Source: Paenibacillus methanolicus (GTDB lineage Bacteria; Bacillota; Bacilli; Paenibacillales; Paenibacillaceae). Taken from it: a stretch of 64,000 nucleotides of DNA. Shown one piece after another: positions 12,520 to 26,170 of this stretch. The stretch lies in assembly GCF_008124765.1 (NCBI RefSeq), contig NZ_VNHS01000001.1, positions 620,001 through 684,000 on the forward strand, given 5' to 3'. Position 1 is the first letter of the stretch; each line of letters begins with the position of its first letter. Both the position numbers and the translations under genes were made by a program. Under the pieces are notes generated by a model. It worked only from the letters and a program-made list of their open reading frames with translations, was not told where the DNA came from and ran no database searches.

Positions 12520-13521
12520 ATGGGCAAACCGAAAGTGTTGCAAGTTCTATCGATGTATCACGAGCAAGGCGAAATCGCCCTTCGGGAAGGGGCTGACGTC
12601 ACGCGAACCGATCAATACGATATTCCGCATCTCTGCCTGCTGGCGAAGGATGTGGAGGGGATCGTGCTAAGAGCCCCGGCGCGGATTACGCGCGAGGTGA
12701 TCGACGCGGCACCGAACCTGAAAGTGATCTCCGGCGCGGGCGTAGGGCTCGATAACATCGATGTCGCGTATGCGACGGCCAAAGGAATTCCGGTTCTCCA
12801 TGCGCCTTCCGTCAGCAAAGTATCGACCGCAGAGCACGCCGTGATGCTGATCCTGGCGCTGAGCAAGAACGTGATCCGCTTCCATGATGAAATGAGCAAA
12901 GGCGACTACTCGTCCCGAACCCGCATGCCGACCTATGAGCTCAAAGGAAAAAAAGCCGGCTTGGTCGGCTTCGGTCACATCGCGCAGGAAACGGCCAAAC
13001 GGTTAAAGCACGGCTTCGAAATGGACGTGACCGCTTGGGTTCGGGAGATTGAACCGGCCAAGCACGGTGTCGCGCGCGAGCTGGGAGTCGTGCTGACGAC
13101 CTGTCTGGAGGAGATTTTCGCGCAGTCCGATTTCATATCCCTGCATATTCCGCTGAACGATCAGACCCGACATTCCATCGATCGAAGGTTGTTCGCGCTG
13201 ATGAAGCCGTCGGCGTACCTCATTAACACGGCTCGCGGCGCGGTCGTCCAACAGGAGCACCTATATGAGGCCTTGCGCGATGGAAGAATCGCCGGCGCGG
13301 GACTGGACGTGTTCGATCCGGAGCCGCCAGCCCGCGATCATCCGCTCCTGTCTTTGCCGAATGTAATCGTCACGCCTCACGTGGGGGGAACAACCGTTGA
13401 ATGCAACGCGATAACCTCGACGACGGTGGCGCGTAACGTGATTCGCGTGCTGCAGGGAGAACGGCCCGAGTATATCGGCAACCCGGAAGCGCTGAACGGC
13501 TGGAAAGGGGAACCGGCATGA
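12520..13521 (+). CDS. D-isomer-specific 2-hydroxyacid dehydrogenase
   Basis: 333 residues from the ATG at 12520, with AGGAAAGGAG 8 nt upstream. The open frame extends much further 5', but only as the antisense of the regulator gene. It reversibly reduces a 2-keto acid to the D-2-hydroxy acid with NAD(P)H. The Rossmann motif is GLVGFGHIAQ. The catalytic triad is complete: Arg in INTARGAVV, Glu in DVFDPEPP, His in TPHVGGTT. It resembles phosphoglycerate dehydrogenase-like and glyoxylate/hydroxypyruvate reductase-like enzymes without the ACT domain. The 87-bp divergent spacing from the CdaR-type gene suggests control by that regulator. Confidence 0.9.
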   Translation: MGKPKVLQVLSMYHEQGEIALREGADVTRTDQYDIPHLCLLAKDVEGIVLRAPARITREVIDAAPNLKVISGAGVGLDNIDVAYATAKGIPVLHAPSVSKVSTAEHAVMLILALSKNVIRFHDEMSKGDYSSRTRMPTYELKGKKAGLVGFGHIAQETAKRLKHGFEMDVTAWVREIEPAKHGVARELGVVLTTCLEEIFAQSDFISLHIPLNDQTRHSIDRRLFALMKPSAYLINTARGAVVQQEHLYEALRDGRIAGAGLDVFDPEPPARDHPLLSLPNVIVTPHVGGTTVECNAITSTTVARNVIRVLQGERPEYIGNPEALNGWKGEPA

Positions 13522-13669
13522 CCGGATCCGATGTCGTCCAGGAATTGGCTCAGAGCCCGACGATCGATGAGGTTTGGCCGTGGACATCGCAGACGCGACC
13601 GTAGACCGGGTGGTCGCAGCGGGAAGGTCGTTCGTTCAGGAGCTAGGCAGAAGCCGGTCATAATGATCG
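13518..13669 (+). pseudogene. Small frameshifted ORF after the dehydrogenase (possible remnant)
   Basis: An ATG overlaps the dehydrogenase stop (ATGA) and opens a 28-codon frame (begins MTGSDVVQELAQSPTIDEV). It stops, but a shifted frame continues as AVDIADATVDRVVAAG and ends QELGRSRS with a stop at about 13665, inside the following terminator hairpin. The two pieces look like one short coupled gene carrying a frameshift. No family is recognised. Confidence 0.3.
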
Positions 13670-13678
13670 GCTTTTTTG
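13651..13678 (+). terminator. Rho-independent terminator
   Basis: AAGCCGGTCAT pairs with ATGATCGGCTT (one G-U) and is followed by TTTTTT. It ends the 2-hydroxyacid dehydrogenase unit. Confidence 0.85.
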
Positions 13679-13791
13679 TTGTCCGGTCCTTTCCATTCGC
13701 ATCTAATTTGCCGGAAATCAAATTGAACAGGATAGGCAAGTCGGATTATGATATAGTTAACCGGTATAAGGATTACCGATTAAGGAGTAAG

Positions 13792-13899
13792 ATGCGTCTT
13801 GATGTCTATGATACCTATGTAGATGGCGAGGACGCTGATTTTGATCCGTGGCTCATTGCCAGCATCATGATTCCACAAGGCAGGCAAGCAGGTTGGTAA
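13792..13899 (+). CDS. Small hypothetical protein (35 residues)
   Basis: ATG at 13792 with AAGGAG about 4 nt upstream. The product is short and acidic at first (begins MRLDVYDTYVDGEDADFD) and ends QGRQAGW. No family is recognised. It precedes another small ORF by 27 bp and a strong terminator closes the pair, so the two probably form a bicistronic unit. Confidence 0.45.
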   Translation: MRLDVYDTYVDGEDADFDPWLIASIMIPQGRQAGW

Positions 13900-13926
13900 C
13901 CAAAATAATGAATTAGGAGTGGTATT

Positions 13927-14232
13927 CTGAGAAAGCATAAACCCATGTCGTTCGATGATCTATTGTTGGAGTTGCAAGGCCAAAAAACGGTTCAGGAAGA
14001 CGAGAACGTGATTGAGCTGGACAAATTGTTCAATGAATCGTTTATGAAGAAGCATTCGAAATTTAACAGTTTTGCGGAATTCCTTGAGAAGGGTAACTTC
14101 CAAGCCACGACGCACGACGAGATTAGAAACATCCATGACGAGCTTTTTGACCGGCATGTGGTCAGGGAAACTGATTTTGCAAGTTGGGCGTCGATGCTTG
14201 AAGCGGCGAATAAGCAGTATAGCGGTAAGTAG
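13927..14232 (+). CDS. Small hypothetical protein, probable non-ATG start
   Basis: The first ATG is at 13945 (95 residues, begins MSFDDLLLELQGQKTV), but the only good ribosome site, AGGAG at 13915-13919, is 25 nt before it. The frame is open upstream, and CTG at 13927 lies 7 nt from that site, adding about six residues (RKHKP region). The protein is acidic and helical with no recognised domain. It is followed by a strong terminator. The start is uncertain; the gene itself is likely real because of its context. Confidence 0.5.
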   Translation: MRKHKPMSFDDLLLELQGQKTVQEDENVIELDKLFNESFMKKHSKFNSFAEFLEKGNFQATTHDEIRNIHDELFDRHVVRETDFASWASMLEAANKQYSGK

Positions 14233-14252
14233 GGAATAGCGGAGTGAAGTCG

Positions 14253-14291
14253 AGTTGACCATCTAGTGATGAAGATGGTCAACTTTTTTTT
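14253..14291 (+). terminator. Rho-independent terminator
   Basis: AGTTGACCATCT pairs perfectly with AGATGGTCAACT across an 8-nt loop, followed by a run of T. It closes the small-ORF pair. Confidence 0.95.
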
Positions 14292-14391
14292 GCTGAAAAA
14301 TGACAAAACTTATGTGCGCTGAGGAAGCAATCGGTGTCACATCAACCGTTTGCGAAGGACAACGCATCTTTTGTAACCGTATGAAAATCGG

Positions 14392-14397
14392 TATAAT
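14392..14397 (+). promoter_or_regulatory. Candidate -10 box of the GntR gene
   Basis: A perfect TATAAT lies 72 nt before the GntR start, preceded 17 nt upstream by a weak -35-like TTTTGT. No other promoter-like pair is seen in this intergenic stretch. Confidence 0.5.
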
Positions 14398-14468
14398 GGG
14401 ATTGTTCAATGAAATTGTACGGTTAAATTCCTTGGACGAAACTGGCGCGGCGGAAGGGATTAACATAA

Positions 14469-15152
14469 ATGAGCAAATCCAAGGAAACGATAGAGATGTT
14501 TATTTATCAAAAGTTGCGGGATTCGATCTTAAAGCGGCAGCTGGCGCCAGGCAATCAATTGGTGGAGAGCGTCATCTCCGACAAGTTGAATGTAGGGCGG
14601 ACGCCGATTCGCGGCGCGATACGCAAGCTGGCCGAGGAAGGGCTGGTCAACGTCATTCCGAATCGCGGAGCGTTCGTGATTCAGCCTACCAAAGAGGAGA
14701 TTGTTCAAGCCTACGAGATTCGCATGGAACTGGAGCAGCTGGCCGCGCGATTGGCCGTGCCATATATGGACGAGACCGATTACGAGCACATGCAAAGATT
14801 GTGCGATGAGGAAGGCGAGACGATCCAAAGCTCCGACTTTAGAGCATATCTGCAGGTTAACAAAGATTTCCATATGACCTATATTCGCAAATGCGCCAAC
14901 ATGTTCTTAATCGAATTCGCCGAGAGAATGATTGATCAGACCAATATTTATTTAATGTTGTACGAGATGGTGTTCTTTCATACTTCGCCGCAAACCGCGC
15001 CCGGCGCAGCGGAACATCGTGAGTTGATCCAGATCTTTAGAGACAGGAATGAAGAACTTGCCGGCATGAAAGTTCGTTCGCATATTGCGAATGCGATGAA
15101 AAGTCTGCAAATTGACAATATCCAGTTTAGCAACCTAGGTGATATCTTTTAA
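14469..15152 (+). CDS. GntR-family transcriptional regulator (FadR/FCD type)
   Basis: 227 residues. An N-terminal winged helix (residues about 10-75, with GNQLVESVISDKLNVGRTPIR typical of GntR) is followed by an all-helical FCD effector domain: Glu-rich start EIRMELEQLAARLA, then DFHMTYIRKCAN and a His in AEHRELIQIF suited to metal binding. Such proteins usually repress a neighbouring catabolic gene and release it when a small carboxylate binds. The next gene has a perfect 16-bp palindrome just downstream of its promoter, the likely operator. Confidence 0.9.
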   Translation: MSKSKETIEMFIYQKLRDSILKRQLAPGNQLVESVISDKLNVGRTPIRGAIRKLAEEGLVNVIPNRGAFVIQPTKEEIVQAYEIRMELEQLAARLAVPYMDETDYEHMQRLCDEEGETIQSSDFRAYLQVNKDFHMTYIRKCANMFLIEFAERMIDQTNIYLMLYEMVFFHTSPQTAPGAAEHRELIQIFRDRNEELAGMKVRSHIANAMKSLQIDNIQFSNLGDIF

Positions 15153-15179
15153 CTCCTTTCAACTACATATGAACACTAG

Positions 15180-15207
15180 ACTCGGTCCTGGCGATCGGGT
15201 TTTTTTG
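15180..15207 (+). terminator. Terminator after the GntR gene
   Basis: ACTCGGTC pairs with GATCGGGT (two G-U pairs) over a 5-nt loop, followed by TTTTTTT. Confidence 0.75.
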
Positions 15208-15255
15208 TTGTTTGTTGAACGAAAGGTTGGATTTCCGGACCCGACGATCTTTATC

Positions 15256-15284
15256 TTGACATTGACTGCAAGCGGGTATAGCAT
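15256..15284 (+). promoter_or_regulatory. SigA-type promoter of the saccharopine/lysine dehydrogenase-like gene
   Basis: A consensus -35 TTGACA (15256-15261) and a -10-like TAGCAT (15279-15284) are separated by 17 nt. An alternative -10, TATAGC, would have a 15-nt spacer. Confidence 0.65.
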
Positions 15285-15294
15285 CGTTAATAGA

Positions 15295-15310
15295 TCAACA
15301 ATATTGTTGA
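15295..15310. promoter_or_regulatory. Perfect 16-bp palindrome, probable GntR operator
   Basis: TCAACAATATTGTTGA is perfectly self-complementary and lies 10 nt after the -10 box, covering the expected start of transcription. Binding here would block the promoter. The adjacent GntR regulator is the obvious candidate. Confidence 0.7.
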
Positions 15311-15333
15311 ACAATTTGGGGAGGGCCTGATTG

Positions 15334-16521
15334 ATGAAGTACTTGGTATTAGGGGCAGCCGGAATGCAAGGGAAAGCCGTTATTTACGATTTGTGCCGCA
15401 GTCCGGAAGCGCGCGAGATCGTGTGCGCCGACGTTCGGCCGGAGCAACTCTTGCCTTTTGGCAAGTTTTTGGATTTTGGCAAGATCCGGTTGACGAAATT
15501 GGATGCGAGCAACAAAGCGGATCTCGTGGAGCTGATGCGGGATCAGGTGGATGTCGTCATCGATTTGCTGCCGATTTCCTTCATTGGGGTCGTCTCCGAG
15601 GCGGCGGTGGAAGCGGGCGTGTCGGTGGTCAACACGTTTTATGCAAGCGCTTTACCGGAAGGGATTCATGAGAAGGCCGCAGCCCAAAACATGATTATTA
15701 TGCCTGAAGCCGGACTGGACCCGGGCATTGATTTGATTCTATGCGGATATGGCGTCGGCAAGCTGGATCACGTCTATGAATTGCATTCGTACTGCGGGGG
15801 ATTACCTGAACCGTCCGCAATCGACAATCCTCTCAAATACAAACTAACTTGGATATGGGATGGCGTGCTGCTCTCTCATAAGCGCCCCGGGAAAATCATG
15901 AAGAACGGGGTCGTTATCGATATACCTGCCGCTGATCAGCATGCCCCGCAATGGGTGGAGACCCTGAATTTCCCCGGCATCGACGCCGAATTGGAAATGA
16001 TCGTCAACGGGGACGCCATGGTATTCGCCGATATATTGGGCATTTCCGCGACGCTCCGCCATACATCCAGACGGTACATTAGATGGAACGGCCACGCGCA
16101 GCTATGGCATGCGTTGAAACAATTGCAATTTTTGAGCGACGAGCCGGTGGCGGGTTTGTCCCCGTCTCTTACCCCGCATGCGTTCATGAGAGCGCACCTG
16201 GAGCCGCAGCTGCATTACAAGGAAGAGGAGAAGGATATCGTCCTCATGCGAAATACAATAGCAGGCGTCAAGGATAACGAGGATATACAGATTACCTTCG
16301 ACTTAGTCGACTATCGCGATACGCGCACAGGCTTGTTCGCGATGAACCGAACCGTCGGCTTCACCGCAAGCATTATCGCCCAGATGATTGCCCGCGGCGA
16401 CATTCGAGGCAGCGGCTTGATGCGCACGACCAAAGATGTTCCTTATCTATCCTTCATCGAGGAGCTGCACAAACGAGACATCGTCATCCAAGAACGCATT
16501 CAGCCAATCGTGAGCCTGTAG
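15334..16521 (+). CDS. Saccharopine dehydrogenase-family oxidoreductase (L-lysine 6-dehydrogenase-like)
   Basis: 395 residues from the ATG at 15334, with GGGGAGGG about 9 nt upstream. The N-terminal Rossmann domain has VLGAAGMQGKAVIYDL and the DVVIDLLP strand. The saccharopine dehydrogenase C-terminal hallmarks follow: PEAGLDPGIDLILCGYG and YCGGLPEP...NPLKYKLTW. The length and lack of a fused partner fit single-domain bacterial members such as lysine 6-dehydrogenase, which oxidises the terminal amino group of lysine to a semialdehyde. Related enzymes act on other amino acids, so the substrate is an inference. It has its own promoter and GntR operator. With the aldehyde dehydrogenase and aminotransferase nearby, a lysine- or diamine-type oxidation route is plausible. 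Confidence 0.8.
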   Translation: MKYLVLGAAGMQGKAVIYDLCRSPEAREIVCADVRPEQLLPFGKFLDFGKIRLTKLDASNKADLVELMRDQVDVVIDLLPISFIGVVSEAAVEAGVSVVNTFYASALPEGIHEKAAAQNMIIMPEAGLDPGIDLILCGYGVGKLDHVYELHSYCGGLPEPSAIDNPLKYKLTWIWDGVLLSHKRPGKIMKNGVVIDIPAADQHAPQWVETLNFPGIDAELEMIVNGDAMVFADILGISATLRHTSRRYIRWNGHAQLWHALKQLQFLSDEPVAGLSPSLTPHAFMRAHLEPQLHYKEEEKDIVLMRNTIAGVKDNEDIQITFDLVDYRDTRTGLFAMNRTVGFTASIIAQMIARGDIRGSGLMRTTKDVPYLSFIEELHKRDIVIQERIQPIVSL

Positions 16522-16597
16522 AAGCACGTAGGGAGCGGCTAATAGAAAGGGGTGATGAGAAGAAGCGCTTCTTAATGGATGGAAAAATCGATAATGA

Positions 16598-22819
<6,222 letters not shown>

Positions 22820-22901
22820 AGTAATTACAGCGCGGTAACGTCGGCCTCGCTTTATTCCAATCGGGTGAACAATTACCCTAGGGAATTATAGCTCCAGAAT
22901 A

Positions 22902-22930
22902 AAACAGCAGCCGGTCTGGCTGCTGTTTTT
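22902..22930 (+). terminator. Bidirectional terminator
   Basis: AAACAGCAGCC pairs perfectly with GGCTGCTGTTT over a 5-nt loop. A T-run follows on the + side and an A-run precedes it. It lies between the convergent lyase and PAS-HTH genes and can serve both. Confidence 0.9.
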
Positions 22931-23762
22931 CACCTCGTGCATGCCCATATATCCTGAGGTTTCACGCCAAGTTCGGTTGCCAATAACTCGGCCGTTAAAC
23001 GTTGAGGCTTTTGGATTCTGCCATTGCGAAGCTTGGATATCGTCTGGACGGATATTCCCGTCGATTCCGATAAATCTAGCGCCGATAGGTTGCACCTTGC
23101 CATCATGATCTTCAGCTTCACGGCGGGATCGCCTTGCGATGAACGAAGATCGGTAACGATAAACGCGTACTGATTTAACGTGTTATCGCTGTGATAGAAG
23201 GGGGCCAAGGTCAGGGTCACTTCCAAACTTTCTTCGTTTACTAGCCATTTGGTACGGATATTGAGGTTCTCCGGGCGGCTGCCAAGCACCGCGCGACGAA
23301 TGACCTCAACAACGCGCCTTCGATCATCTTCGTGAATAAGGGACATGATCGACCTGTCTATTCGCGCGGCATCTTGGCCCAATAAGGAGTAAGGAACGGT
23401 TTAACCGCTTGTTCGAACGCATGATTCGCGTTTACGATCCCCGAGAGGAGGACCGTTTGCCGCTGCATCTGATCTTGAATCCATCGCTCGGCGCTCTCAT
23501 CGGTAGCCGTACAAATCCATGTCGGCTCCGAACTCGTGCCGTTCGTTCTGCAAGCGAGCTTGACGGGGACCTTTTGATGCTGTTTGGTTCTTAACGTATA
23601 GAAGGTCATCTTCTCTGTAAGCGCAGATTCGGACCACTCTCTAAATATTGCTTCGAGCTTCAACCTAGACAATTCTTCCTCCGTATAGCCGGCAAGTTGA
23701 GTAAATGCATCGTTACACCGTGAAACGTACAGTCCCCAATGATCGCGCCTTAGGATGGCCAT
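22930..23762 (-). pseudogene. PAS-PAS-XRE regulator interrupted by a frameshift
   Basis: The ATG at 23762 is preceded by a strong GGAGGAGGGAG. The first frame (23358-23762) encodes a PAS-like domain (SRCNDAFTQLAGYTEEEL, then ICTATDESAERWIQDQ) and stops. A second frame (22930-23382) continues without a gap: a PAS-like region (SLIHEDDRRRVVEVIRRAVLG) and a C-terminal XRE-type helix-turn-helix (ESTGISVQTISKLRNGRIQ, then ATELGVKPQDIW). The frames overlap near 23380-23400, where one indel would restore a protein of about 277 residues. A separate second gene would need a TTG start at 23382 without a ribosome site. The intact protein would be a sensor-type DNA-binding regulator. Whether the shift is real decay or a sequence error cannot be told here. 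Confidence 0.7.
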
Positions 23763-24062
23763 CGTTGCTCCCTCCTCCCACCTCCTCCGCCGAGGAGGCT
23801 CCAAAGCCTATGCTTCCGAAGTGCGCTTTCCGTTGGAAAGCGTTCAGGGCTTTGCCCAAGCGTATGCTTCCGAAGTGCGTTTTCCTTTGAAAACGCTCAG
23901 GACTCCCTATTTCGTGCTCGCATGTTTGTTCGCGGTCGGCGGGAAGGCTTGAGTGTGGCACGCTTTTGTCCTGACGGACAAAGCTTCAGTGGATTTTGTC
24001 CGACGTTTTCCCTTAACCTGACAGCATTGCTCCCGCTCCAGGAGCGGGGGTTATTTCGATTG
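23763..24062. other. 300-bp non-coding stretch holding hairpins
   Basis: No convincing gene. It holds a tandem pair of related hairpin units (23806-23902), a TTTGTCC-TGAC-GGACAAA hairpin near 23965, and a CCCGCTCC/GGAGCGGG hairpin near 24035 just past the end of the minus-strand membrane-protein gene. Confidence 0.5.
23806..23902. repeat. Tandem pair of about 43-nt hairpin units with compensatory changes
   Basis: Two units, starting 54 nt apart, share TATGCTTCCGAAGTGCG followed by a hairpin and TCAGG. The first hairpin is CGCTTTCC/GGAAAGCG; the second is GCGTTTTC/GAAAACGC. A C-G pair in one is a T-A pair in the other, so the fold, not just the sequence, is kept. This resembles a dispersed REP-like or structural-RNA element. 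Confidence 0.65.
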
Positions 24063-24656
24063 TCAATTAATTTTTCGAATCCTGATCGTGTCATTCTGTT
24101 TATTGAGGTAGACGAATAGATCCAAGACGAGTTTCCCGATGATCGCCCCGCTGAAGTAATTCACGAACATGATCAAGTAGTTGAATCCGCGATACATCTT
24201 GAACATATCCATCCACATGAAGATCGGATGAACGACAAAGACGAATATGGCCGATACGCCGGCTGCGCCTAGATAATAATGAATATGTTTACGGGACAGC
24301 CACTGATACATGAGCATGAAGGCAACGGGAATCATGGAACTGGTCAGCGTAAAACTCGTTGGCAGTATGGGGACCATTTTGTACGGATAGGACCAGAAGC
24401 CATAATTTGTGCCGATGGTGTCCACGTACACGCCAAGCACATGAATGGCGAAACCGTAAAAGCCAATCTGATAAACACGGCTGCGGTCCAACTTGAAGAA
24501 GAGGATCACGAGCGGAACGATGAGCAAAACAATCGTCAGCTAGAAACGCCATTGATCAAAGGCAGAGTATTTCAACCAATAGTGGATGGAGTCCAGATTC
24601 GTATCGCGGTAGCTCTGGATAATGTGAGCCAGTTCATCTTTCTGTTCGGTGTCCAT
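24063..24656 (-). pseudogene. CBO0543-type membrane protein with an in-frame amber stop
   Basis: The ATG at 24656 has AAGGAG 8 nt upstream. The frame opens with a soluble helix (begins MDTEQKDELAHIIQSY, then DSIHYWLKYSAFDQWRF), meets TAG at 24540-24542, and continues in the same frame with several transmembrane segments (LLIVPLVILFF, VSAIFVFVVHPIFMWM and others) to 24063. The arrangement of an HYW-containing leader, a transmembrane helix and then a YP...P region matches the CBO0543 family of sporeformer membrane proteins, whose function is unknown. At the stop position a TGG-to-TAG change is likely. A second start after the stop is possible but would lose the N-terminal part. Confidence 0.65.
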
Positions 24657-24891
24657 GGGTTCAGCTCCTTTGCCATTATGTTTCCCGCCGCTGCGCATCT
24701 GTAATACATTGGGGCTGCAGGACAACATTCACAAGGCGTGACACTCCTGACCATGCTCGCCTTCCTCAACCAAAAGCCAGCCTATCTCGTTACATATGCG
24801 GGTATGCTAAACGTTGTTTCCTTCACTACGGATGGCCGAAGATAGAATGCCGACAACGTATGCTCATGAAGGGGGAGAAAGAGGAGATAAG

Positions 24892-25434
24892 ATGAACAAG
24901 CGAGAACGAATATTTTTATATGGGGTTTTCATCGGGTACATCATTTTGTTAATTAAGGTGTTTTTCTTATCGAGAGTTTCGATTTCGGAGCTGTTCGATA
25001 GCCAAAGGACGATCGTAAGGTCTATCAATCTCATTCCTTTTTACAGCATAAGTGAATTTCTATCGGGCAGCTCGGAGAATTTAAGAAGATTCGCTTCTGC
25101 TAATGTGGTTGGCAATATAATGATTTTTATCCCACTTGGCGGCTATTTGTCCTTATTTAAAAACAAGGCGAGAGCAGTCATCAATCTGCGGATCATAGTC
25201 CTTGCTAGTTTAATTGTCGAAATCATTCAGGGGATTCTAGGCATTGGCGCAGCGGATATCGATGATCTCATACTAAATGGTTTAGGTGGATGGCTTGGTA
25301 TTTTGGGGTACCAGACTTTACGGTTCATCGTACGAGACGAGAAGAAAGTCCATACTGCGATCACCGTGCTATCCGCCATCATCGTGTTACCTGCCCTATA
25401 TTATTACTTGTTCATGATCAAGATGAGATTCTGA
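24892..25434 (+). CDS. VanZ-like membrane protein
   Basis: 180 residues from the ATG at 24892, with GAGGAG 5 nt upstream. Four or five transmembrane segments are visible: IFLYGVFIGYIILLIKVFFL, NVVGNIMIFIPLGGYL, INLRIIVLASLIVEIIQGI and VLSAIIVLPALYYYLFMI. The family signature is present (NLIPFYSI near the start, NVVGNIMIFIPLG, then ADIDDLILNGLGGWLG). VanZ family members are associated with teicoplanin resistance in some hosts, but most chromosomal copies have no known role. It stands alone; a terminator lies at 25607. Confidence 0.85.
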   Translation: MNKRERIFLYGVFIGYIILLIKVFFLSRVSISELFDSQRTIVRSINLIPFYSISEFLSGSSENLRRFASANVVGNIMIFIPLGGYLSLFKNKARAVINLRIIVLASLIVEIIQGILGIGAADIDDLILNGLGGWLGILGYQTLRFIVRDEKKVHTAITVLSAIIVLPALYYYLFMIKMRF

Positions 25435-25606
25435 ATATCTGCATGCGTATGCACGAACTTAGATCGACAGGGGATTTCCTGCAGGTCTTTTTTGTTCGTT
25501 AGCGGCTTATTCTCAGGCATCTCAATGATTTAGAAAGTGACGAATATCGTGACAGGGCGCTTGTCTTAAGGGTGAAGAGGGGGCTGACTTGGCGCCGACC
25601 GAAATG

Positions 25607-25634
25607 AGATCCGCTTTTTAGGCGGATCTTTTTT
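25607..25634 (+). terminator. Rho-independent terminator
   Basis: AGATCCGC pairs with GCGGATCT over a 7-nt loop, followed by TTTTTT. Confidence 0.85.
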
Positions 25635-25875
25635 CAAATCCCTACGCTCCGTATTGGAGCAAACTCAAGCGAACTGATCTGAACGGTAATCGCATCATGG
25701 AACTCATCGACCTCATCGCGTCGACAAGGCTGATTGTTGCGGACCATGAACAGGACGACAATCGGACGGCTGCTGACCAGTCACTACCTATCTCCACCAT
25801 GCTCTCAAATTCTCTTCTATACTCCGCGAATCCGACGTTTCTCTAATTAGTTCGGCTTCGCATCGTCCCACCTCG

Positions 25876-25930
25876 CCTCTCCTTGTCTGCATGCAGGCGT
25901 TCGCTTCAGGCAACGCCAAGGAGAGGTTTT
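25876..25930 (+). promoter_or_regulatory. Long two-part hairpin upstream of the GH43 gene
   Basis: CCTCTCCTT (25876-25884) pairs with AAGGAGAGG (25918-25926), and an inner stem GGCGTT/AACGCC stacks directly on the right arm, leaving an 11-nt bulge on the left. TTTT follows. It lies 240 nt before the GH43 start. It could be a terminator or a leader structure, since the right arm AAGGAGAGG is itself ribosome-site-like. Confidence 0.5.
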
Positions 25931-26170
25931 GGCGAATGAAGCAAGGAGCGGACAAATTATTGTACGTTTGGCGAAAAAAATTCCATTGAGCCGATTGCTA
26001 CATTTCGGTACGTTTAAAACGGACCAACTGAAAGGGGTTACATGAAATGGGTTTCAGGCTAACGAAGGATCGAGGGGGAGGTGACGGGCGCAGAAAGCAG
26101 CGCATGCACGACAGCTGCGGCAATTGCAAGCTTCTGAGAAGACGCCAGGTGTTTAGGGAGGAGTCAGACA

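Larger units (their letters stand above)
25435..26170. other. 736-bp intergenic region without a clear gene
   Basis: It contains a weak hairpin followed by T6 (about 25468-25496), a clear terminator (25607-25634), a long two-part hairpin (25876-25930) and the ribosome site of the next gene. A minus-strand open stretch of about 70 codons (25655-25850) has no start, ribosome site or recognisable domain and is not called. Confidence 0.6.

Noticed and set aside
14300-14809. 169-codon + strand ORF overlapping the GntR gene
   Set aside because: Out of frame with the clear GntR protein and without recognisable features.
15139-15330. 63-codon ORF before the saccharopine dehydrogenase-like gene
   Set aside because: It covers a terminator, a consensus promoter and an operator palindrome.
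25655-25850. Minus-strand open stretch of about 70 codons
   Set aside because: No start codon with ribosome site, no homology that I recognise, and it lies between a terminator and a hairpin leader.
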